Source: Diadema setosum (taxonomy: Eukaryota; Echinodermata; Echinoidea; Diadematoida; Diadematidae). Taken from it: a stretch of DNA of 64,000 bases. The notes under the pieces are model-generated. The model ran no database searches and was not told where the DNA came from. It saw only the letters and a program-made list of their open reading frames with translations. The stretch covers positions 9,451,027 to 9,515,026 of the forward strand of contig CM067062.1 in the NCBI GenBank assembly GCA_033980235.1, written 5' to 3'. Below are positions 58,594-64,000 of the stretch, one piece after another; positions within the stretch are counted from its first letter, which is position 1; each line of letters starts with the position of its first letter. Made by a program: the position numbers and the translations under genes.

Positions 58594-60489
58594 GACACAC
58601 ACTGGCAATGAATCGCCAGTCGTCAACAACATCCCTGTTTTGTATCAGTATTTTCTTTATGGTAGAGATAATACCCCTCTTTATTAGCGTAACTGTTTTT
58701 GTTCTATTATTTGCATGATTTTTCCATACGACCAATACCTCAGGGGGTATAAGTCATTAATCATATTGCCCGACTAAGCGTCTTTTCCATCATTCACATT
58801 GCAAAGAAATTGCAAACTCTATTATAGTGCAGTCACCAATGTGACAGCCTCGTAACGATAATCAAGCGATCCCCTGTGGTCTTTTAACGTGTATTAAAAA
58901 TGTAACCTATACCCATCTTCATTTTAAGATCCTTTTGCACAGACCACACAGACTTTTTGAAGGCTTATTTAAACTTAAGCGTGATGTGGAATTGTGTTAC
59001 GAAAATTGGTTCCACAGGTGTACAAGAGAAGGAAGTTATAATTATTTTATTTTCTGCTATGTTCTTTCTTGAACATCCTTCAAAATTTTGACCTGCGTGT
59101 ACGTGTACAGGCGACAAACCCCAGAGAACCAGAGGCCCGTATGCGGACGTAAAGGACACCTGCCTCGGCCTCGCCCTGGGTTCACTCTCCTCCATCGGTT
59201 GCTCAGCCTGTCTACTCATTCCAAGCCTTCCGCTCCAGTACCTCACCTTCGTCTTCATCGTCTTGCTCCGTTCGCTGCTCTTCTCCAGTGGCTCGGCTGC
59301 GGTGTTCTCCGTGTAAGTATGCGCTCAGTTTCAAATAGATATTGACTCTCTGACACCCATTACGTGACGGAACGAAGAGCAGCGAATATTAAAACTTGGT
59401 TTTCTCAAATACTAAATTTTAACCCCGATTTTTGCCGACACGTTTACGAGCTGCCTATCTGAAAGCTAACTGTGACATTTATATTAAAAAATGGCTTTGA
59501 TTATGGGTCGAAGTGAAACTTTCAGGCGTAATTAAAAAAGAAAACACACACACAACAACAAAAATAAAAAGCTATTTTACACGATTTATACGCTGGCAAA
59601 TTATTTGAAATCTGAGTCTCGTATAGCCAAACATGAATAAAGATTTAGCTATACCTGCGAAATTAAGGGTCGATTAGATTTGGTTCCATCGTTATCATCG
59701 CCAACCTGCATGTATACAGCGTTTGTGACATAATGTTATCAAAAATGTGGACCTAAATATATGTTTCTCAGGCTCAAGTTGGCCTTTTCTCAAGAATACA
59801 AGCCTATGAAGTGTAAGTGTAAACCGTATTAGTACATATACAAACAAAATGTGAGAACAAAACAAAACAAGGCAAAGAGCTGCCCCGAACTTAGATACAA
59901 ACGCAACTAACTGACGCCTGAGATTATTGCTACTTGTGGTCGTTTTAATAAATCCTGTTGCTTTGCATCTCCTCGCCAGATTTCCGATGGAACACTTCGC
60001 CAGTGTCTACGGCGCCATACGCACCACGAGCGGCCTTGTCGGTCTCCTGCAGTTCCCAATCTTTATCATTATACAGCACCATCTACACGACGACCCGTTC
60101 TACGTAAGTCGTTGTCGTATCATAACGCGTTCCCACAGAGACAATAAATATCAATTATTAATAGTACAATGGAACCTCGTTTTAAAGAGGTCGGATATAA
60201 CAAAGCCTTTTTGATTTTGTGGGTACGCACTCTTTATATTTTGTCTTTGTTTTCTATACCCCGATGATATGAGAAACCTGATGATTACGAAAATTCTTAA
60301 ATATTTCCCATATATTTCTCCCTTTTCTTGTACTAAACTTTGTATCTTTTCCTGAATGCCTCTATTTTGCAGGTCGCGATCGGGTTTATTGCCGCGAGTG
60401 CCCTGACTCTCCTTCTTCCAATTTCGCTTTTCCTCATGGCAAGGAAGAAATCCAAGAGAATCGATAGACCGATCACGCCGATAACTTGA
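47213..60489 (+). CDS. SLC43: SLC43-family solute transporter, complete (ten coding exons)
   Basis: Exons 47212-47404, 48969-49156, 53021-53144, 54178-54270, 55025-55310, 57480-57722, 58300-58413, 59111-59312, 59980-60103 and 60373-60489 join to 1683 coding nt, 560 aa plus TGA, with every phase matching. Human SLC43A1/A2/A3 are about 490-570 aa. It is a multi-pass MFS protein. TM1 is near residues 8-35. Motif A (G111, D115, R116, G118, R120 in GFFFDRFGTR) follows TM2. Later landmarks are PRKHIPWPLPENY, LPLQYLTFVF, LLQFPIF and DDPFY, which match SLC43 proteins, best SLC43A3 as I recall it. Family members move large neutral amino acids (A1, A2) or purine nucleobases (A3) by facilitated diffusion across the plasma membrane; substrate here is unknown. 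A long cytosolic loop lies mid-protein. The first coding exon has an acceptor 1 nt before the ATG, so a non-coding 5' exon is expected. Confidence 0.94.
48969..49156 (+). CDS. SLC43: SLC43 coding exon 2: TM2 and MFS motif A
   Basis: It encodes VTYPATKNYSSG (possible N-glycosylation site N72-Y-S), then LQLVYSLAVASQSVCMF and GFFFDRFGTR. The acceptor GCGTTAAG is the only one giving phase 0, but its pyrimidine tract is weak, so the left edge is the least certain in this gene. Donor AG|GTAAAC, phase 2. Confidence 0.85.
49999..50252. repeat. Duplicated 85-bp GC-rich hairpin
   Basis: Units 49999-50088 and 50170-50252 each start GAAGAYTGTTRCCTCGTGT and end GAACCTCGARGYAACAG. Both contain CTCCGGGTAGCCTCCGGAGA. 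TGTTACCTCG and CGAGGTAACA within a unit are inverted. They stand out from the AT-rich SLC43 intron. Confidence 0.75.
50357..50456. repeat. (GTT)n and (GCT)n trinucleotide tract
   Basis: TTGTTGTTGTTG tracts interrupted by TTTCTATT, ending in GCTGCTGCTGCT. Confidence 0.95.
51085..51240. mobile_element. TTCGTTATTCCGAAGG-type element, copy 3 (eroded)
   Basis: CTCATTATTTCGAAGATTCG at the left and TATTCTGAAGGTTCGTTTCT at the right, with intervening units barely recognisable. Confidence 0.45.
51365..51690. mobile_element. Chimeric fold-back: family A left half joined to family B right half
   Basis: It starts with TTAA at 51365-51368 and AGGGAATCCAGACCCAATG, then follows family A up to TTGGAACCGCTGGA (about 51508). 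It then switches to the family B right arm (ACTTTGTTTTTGGATAT, TTTCAAAACCGATTTTCATT). The right terminus is eroded. Confidence 0.75.
53021..53144 (+). CDS. SLC43: SLC43 coding exon 3: TM3-TM4
   Basis: Acceptor CTTTTACCAG, donor GTAAGC. It encodes two hydrophobic segments, ALLLLGYLIVGVSS and TILFTIGGALLLLSSAQ. Enters in phase 2 (AG+T = Ser), ends in phase 0. Confidence 0.9.
53434..53604. mobile_element. Palindromic MITE, GGGCACTGCTTCATAAAA type
   Basis: GGCACTGCTTCATAAAAGTT and GTCAGCCCTGACAAG at the left pair with CTTGTCAGGGCTGACAAG and TTTTATGAAACGGTGCCC at the right. The loop holds CAGCCAATCAAAACC. Confidence 0.8.
53654..53690. repeat. (CT)n microsatellite
   Basis: About 18 CT units. Confidence 0.9.
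54178..54270 (+). CDS. SLC43: SLC43 coding exon 4
   Basis: 31 codons, acceptor CGCACAG after a 16-C run, donor GTGAGT. It encodes IGNLFVAHKSTVISVVSSMY then TVSTIVFFLAK, matching the N-L-F-x-x-x-x-S-T-V-I block of SLC43A3. Confidence 0.9.
55025..55310 (+). CDS. SLC43: SLC43 coding exon 5: TM6 and start of central cytosolic loop
   Basis: Acceptor CTCTTAAG, donor GTTAGT, ends in phase 1. It encodes ILYENGTSIATFFFLLAGSI, then PRKHIPWPLPENY and an acidic loop containing NAYDNDGYIEEEAGE. The PR-HIP-PLP-NY block is a strong family marker. Confidence 0.92.
55331..56248. mobile_element. Non-autonomous TIR element, pogo/Tigger-like, in SLC43 intron 5
   Basis: CAGTTAAACTCGCCTAAGTC at the left and ACTTATGCGAGTTTAACTG at the right, with TA duplications at 55329-55330 and 56249-56250. 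AAGTCGA-type motifs recur at least six times near the ends and resemble transposase-binding sites. The GC-richer interior contains two tandem 26-bp units (GTACAGCGACTGGGCTGTGT). An open frame at 55690-55992 is not a transposase I recognise. It begins 20 bp after exon 5. Confidence 0.8.
56271..56300. mobile_element. Solo left end of a family A fold-back
   Basis: TTAAAGGACAATTTCACCTT matches the TTAAAGGACAAGTTCACCTT terminus of the intact copy at 7893; nothing further aligns. Confidence 0.4.
57480..57722 (+). CDS. SLC43: SLC43 coding exon 6: basic loop and TM7
   Basis: Acceptor TTCCGTTAG, donor GTAAAG. The basic cytosolic loop (SRRQQMRRASRVVEDRKR) may carry a phosphorylation site at RRAS. It is followed by LSAPFFMILVYQCVLELNVK and the loop GSLNFILTRLAGGDQSI. 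Enters and ends in phase 1. Confidence 0.9.
58300..58413 (+). CDS. SLC43: SLC43 coding exon 7: TM8 and second motif-A-like loop
   Basis: Acceptor CCCTGATAG, donor GTAAGT. It encodes SWYTDMFSFSQFLVLFVGPA then VGLIIDRNKLQ. GLIIDR is the C-domain equivalent of the MFS motif A. Phase 1 to phase 1. Confidence 0.88.
58551..58594. repeat. (CA)n microsatellite
   Basis: About 22 CA units in SLC43 intron 7. Confidence 0.95.
59111..59312 (+). CDS. SLC43: SLC43 coding exon 8: TM9-TM10
   Basis: Acceptor GTGTACAG, donor GTAAGT. It encodes DVKDTCLGLALGSLSSIGCS, then LPLQYLTFVFIVLLRSLLFS. LPLQYLTF is highly conserved in the family. Ends in phase 2. Confidence 0.93.
59980..60103 (+). CDS. SLC43: SLC43 coding exon 9: TM11
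   Basis: Acceptor CTCGCCAG, donor GTAAGT. It encodes FPMEHFASVYGAIRTTSGLV then GLLQFPIFIII and HDDPFY. The FPxEHF, LLQFPIF and DPFY blocks match SLC43A3 closely. Confidence 0.94.
60373..60489 (+). CDS. SLC43: SLC43 coding exon 10: TM12, basic tail, stop
   Basis: Acceptor TTTTGCAG. It encodes VAIGFIAASALTLLLPISLF then LMARKKSKRIDRPITPIT and TGA. The short basic C terminus is probably cytosolic. Confidence 0.92.
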   Translation, partial: VAIGFIAASALTLLLPISLFLMARKKSKRIDRPITPIT

Positions 60490-61250
60490 GGCCCACCACT
60501 TTACACGACCACTTTGCTTGTCGGATATTGCTCCGGATAACGATTACTCAAGAGCTAGATATCGCGATTATTTCAGTGATCCGATTACTGAAGGATACTT
60601 CGGAACACGAAGCGTGGCGGTCGTTATCATGCGCACTGTCTTGTTAATGTGTGTACAGTTTTGGTGTTTGGGTTTGTGTGTGCTTATGCGTGTATGTTTG
60701 TGCTTGACAAAATGTTTGACATTTGTAGAGATTAAATCTCTAAGTTCTGTTCAGCTTAAAATTGGTTTCTTGTTTGTAACTGATGTTGTATATATGTCAC
60801 ACATTATTGTTGTGCCTAGGAGCCTCGGTATAAAGAGATAATATGATATTATAATGAAGACATTTTACACCATAACTCATTTCTTAGGTGCCAGTGACAT
60901 AAGTTAATAATACAACACAATAACACAAAAAGTTAACAGATTTCGTGGTTCTTTAAATGCAGCATTTTAAAGCGAGTCTCCGACTCGAGGTACGTACAAG
61001 TGTACATATATTATTTATTTCGTAATGATCCTTTGTATACATGCCACTTTTATTTAAAGCAAAATTTTGTTTATTTAGAAGTTTTTCATTTCGAAGTCTA
61101 TTTCTTTGAAGTGGGTGTTCATTAATGTTGCTTGCATTTGCTAACTATCATTGTGTCTGAACACTCATTACTAACCCTTTTTGTTAATCCAAGGTGTTTG
61201 TACAAGAATCCTTGAAAAGGTAAACATATATATTTGTAATAAACAGATTA
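60490..61250 (+). other. SLC43: Probable SLC43 3' UTR and poly(A) signal
   Basis: Non-coding after the TGA. AATAAA at 61238-61243 on the + strand is the best polyadenylation signal; ATTAAA near 60730 is an alternative. The neighbouring MMP-like gene runs in the opposite direction, so the two 3' ends converge across about 2.4 kb. Confidence 0.4.
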
Positions 61251-63633
61251 ATTGACATACTAGAAACATTGTTATTCTTGTACTTTATGGTTTGTAGTCA
61301 TGGGATATTAGAATATTGAACATTTTTTTTTATATTGCCAGCAGTCATCTTATGCAAGAAATGAAGAAAATACAATGTCAATGAAAGCAAACTCAATACA
61401 AGTCGGTACTAAACACGGCAAGTTTACAAAAATGATCACAACCACTTTATTTCTTCTTATTCACATTAAACAGCGATTAGAAATGTTTTCACGTACACAG
61501 AAAAATCATGCTAGAACTATTCCAACAGCTGTTTCAGTACGTCCGACACATTTCCGATTCCCAAACCACTTTTTTGTCTAATTTTAAACCATGTCATGTG
61601 TAACATCGAAGAACTGATTTTGCCTGTTTTCTATCATTAAGGAATGACATTACGTAACATGCTGACGGAGACTTTAAAACTGGGCACGTGATGTTACATT
61701 TTGTAAGTCTATCTATTATCATTCATATCATTACACTCACACTGATAACGTCTTCTTTCATTAAGTTAACCCTTAATCACACATGGAGATTGGATCAACT
61801 CCGTCTAGTTCATGTGGATATAAAAGTTTTGCAGTTAGCCATGAGGAGCGTAATGACGAATGAAAATGTGCACAATTTCCGTGATTTCTTTGTGTTTTTC
61901 TAACAGTTTCACTTTGTACAATCAGAATGAATTATCATCAGCAGAAGTACACATAGTTATAATGTAGTTGCATTTGCTTTCCCCTTCAAAAACCTACTTG
62001 TTTATCTAGGCGTGGATTATTATGGTAGACTCCATGGCTTACCGCTGCTTCATGCACACAGTTATTTGAAGTATAAGTTAAAATTTCAGTGTTGAACAAA
62101 ATATACACATCTTCAAAGACTTTGGACAAAAAAAAAGAAAACAGTGGTAAATATATTTACAGCGCTTAAGCTTGAAGGACTACTTCCAATGGTAATTCAA
62201 GACGCGACCTCGCATATTCGTGTTGGTAAAACATTAAATGAGACTGGACAAACGTAATGGTGCGTGAGCTCTTAAAGGTTTACAAGTATTAGAAGTAATA
62301 GAATGAGCAGACATTTTTCATAAAACATAATTTTTAATGATATATATGTATATATATACATATATATAATTAAATAAATGTTTTATGTAAGAGATGCAGC
62401 AGAGACTTTGAAAAACATTTGAGTGATTATAAACAATATATCACAAAGGCTGTTCATGAATATATTATCGTAAGATAATTCAGATAATTCGCCTATACCA
62501 TTCATTTCGCCTTATCTCTAAAGAAATACCCCACACCGACAGTACGGCTTATCTATTGTTTTCGAGACATTCTTCTGCTACGGAAAAAAAAAAAATACTA
62601 GGAGACTCTTCATCGATGACCTGAAAGTATATTATTAGATTAAAGTGAAATGGTCATTTAATGAAAACATTTAAATGACAATACCACTATTTATGATAAT
62701 AACTAATATTATGATGCCACGATACTGCATGATCTGTTATGGTAACGCCTCTGGATTGACAAGAGAATATGAAAAAAGAATGAATCGATTGTCCAAACAA
62801 GCTCAAACAAGTACTGATATATTCACGTTAAAGTCGCACATAACACACAAAACATTCAACAAATTCACCAAATGTATCGGAAGACCAAATGTATATGAAA
62901 AGCGATGTCAGTCGGCACTGTTTCTGCTTCCAATAATGCGATCGAAGAACATGACAGTTATGAGACATGTGTCAACATTGATTTTCAAGTCACACCAAAT
63001 AAACATAAATCGAAGGTCTTGAGTAACTCCGCGTTGATGAAAACGGATCCGCCAACTCAATAAATTATGACAGAACTATTTCATTTCATCCGAAAGTTTA
63101 GAATGATGATAATCATGCCACTACGTGAAATGCACATGAATGCTGTTCCGCGTTTTTATTTAAAGGCTCAAAACACGCGATGTCCAGAACCTTCGAAAGA
63201 CATTGTACCGCTTATCCACATTTGCAGCTGTGATTGTACAGTCGACAATGTTTCACAAAAACACTTCGCACACAAACACGCTAGTAATCATTGGCACGTG
63301 ACGTGTATGGTGTTTAATCACTACTTGGACTTCATTCACACTCATGAGGTGGAGCGCTCTAATGCGCTCTTGTTCCCTTTTATCTCGTAGTCAATGTCCC
63401 AATGGTTTTTTTGTTGCCCCAACACTCACATTTCTCTCTGTTCGTGAAGACTTGCGGCTATGACAATATTTCGCATCGTCTCACTAGTTTCAGACCACAC
63501 TCGTGACTCTGCAGCAAAAAAAAAAAAAAAAAGAACAACGCGTTTTCGTCGTGTTCATCAAGATTGGTCCATATGCAGCAGAGGTCGTCATTATTATCAT
63601 GAGTATGAATGAAGAAACTATCAGGTATCGACG
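61251..63633. other. Intergenic / 3' UTR region between convergent SLC43 and MMP-like genes
   Basis: No supported exon. The part next to 63633 should be the MMP-like 3' UTR on the - strand. Open frames at 62675-63022 and 63067-63390 on the + strand show no recognisable domain and no splice context. Confidence 0.5.
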
Positions 63634-63932
63634 TTAATGGAACAGTCGTCCTATACAAGCAGACAACATTGATAGAAGCAGCAAGTGTATCGACGCTGAC
63701 GCGCGTATAGTAGCTCCACTGTCAGTCGTGTATATGTATGGTGACGTCACCCTGACGTCACGGAGTTCGCCCAATTGTTCCTCTCGACCTTTGACCTTTT
63801 CCTTCTCTTCCGGTCTGCAGTCCATCCAGTCGACACTGAAACTCTTTGGGAATCCCAGATCCACCTGGCTTCGCGACTCGTCGAACCGCCAGTACTTTCG
63901 ATTGCGTATGAAGTACGTGTTCCACGAATAAC
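63634..63932 (-). CDS. Matrix metalloproteinase-like, last exon (hemopexin repeat IV and hydrophobic tail)
   Basis: The - strand exon begins after ATGACAG at 63933 (enters in phase 1) and ends with TAA at 63636-63634; 98 codons plus stop. It starts YSWNTYFIRNRKYWRFDE, then VDLGFPKSFSVDWMDC. RxxKYWRFDE and the terminal Cys are hallmarks of the last blade of the MMP hemopexin domain, where that Cys bonds to the first blade. After a charged spacer (RPEEKEKVKGREEQLGEL) the protein ends in a hydrophobic run, IHLLLLSMLSACIGRLFH. This resembles a GPI-anchor signal as in MMP17/MMP25-type membrane MMPs, although it could be a poor transmembrane segment. The propeptide, catalytic zinc site and other blades lie beyond position 64000, so catalytic competence cannot be judged. 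Confidence 0.82.
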
Positions 63933-64000
63933 CTGTCATGTAATAAATTGAATTATTGTATATTAGACAAGGCGATTTTATTTTGCTGTAATGGTCCTTA

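Overview
This is eukaryotic genomic DNA: AT-rich, with long introns, canonical GT/AG splice sites, microsatellites and many short inverted-repeat transposons. Gene content and repeat style suggest a marine invertebrate deuterostome, most likely an echinoderm such as a sea urchin. That is an inference from pattern recognition; no marker in the window fixes the species. There are no operons, CRISPR arrays or prokaryotic features.

Four protein-coding genes can be supported by joining exons with matching phases. (1) The 3' half of a GIT-family ARF GTPase-activating protein, + strand: six exons from 12765 to 26391 (356 codons plus stop) covering the coiled coil, a linker and the C-terminal paxillin-binding helical domain. 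The ArfGAP, ankyrin and Spa2-homology exons lie upstream or were not found. (2) A complete ZMAT5-like gene (U11/U12 snRNP 20 kDa protein), - strand: four exons from 37315 down to 34454, 181 aa. (3) A complete SLC43-family transporter, + strand: ten coding exons from 47213 to 60489, 560 aa, with a possible non-coding first exon near 42.1-42.3 kb. (4) The last exon of a matrix-metalloproteinase-like gene, - strand, 63634-63932: the end of the hemopexin domain followed by a hydrophobic, GPI-signal-like tail. The rest of this gene lies beyond the right edge.

Layout: 1-12764 is presumed GIT intron or upstream DNA, full of repeats. 12765-26391 holds the GIT exons. 26392-34453 is intergenic and contains a perfect 79-bp-arm palindrome. 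34454-37315 is ZMAT5, with one CR1/L2-like retroelement fragment in its last intron region and another ending about 120 bp upstream of its start codon. 37.4-47.2 kb is repeat-rich intergenic DNA. 47.2-60.5 kb is the SLC43 gene. 60.5-63.6 kb is the intergenic space between the convergent SLC43 and MMP-like 3' ends.

The most informative non-coding content is transposon archaeology. Three MITE families have TTAA target duplications: a roughly 90-bp family in six copies and two longer fold-back families. One fold-back copy is split by a 2.8-kb pogo/Tigger-like TIR element that carries about twenty 71-bp tandem repeats, and one copy is a chimera of the two fold-back families. A second TIR element lies in an SLC43 intron, and several MITEs share a CCAATCA core. 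I found no clear evidence of a wholly new gene system. The four genes are unrelated neighbours rather than a pathway.
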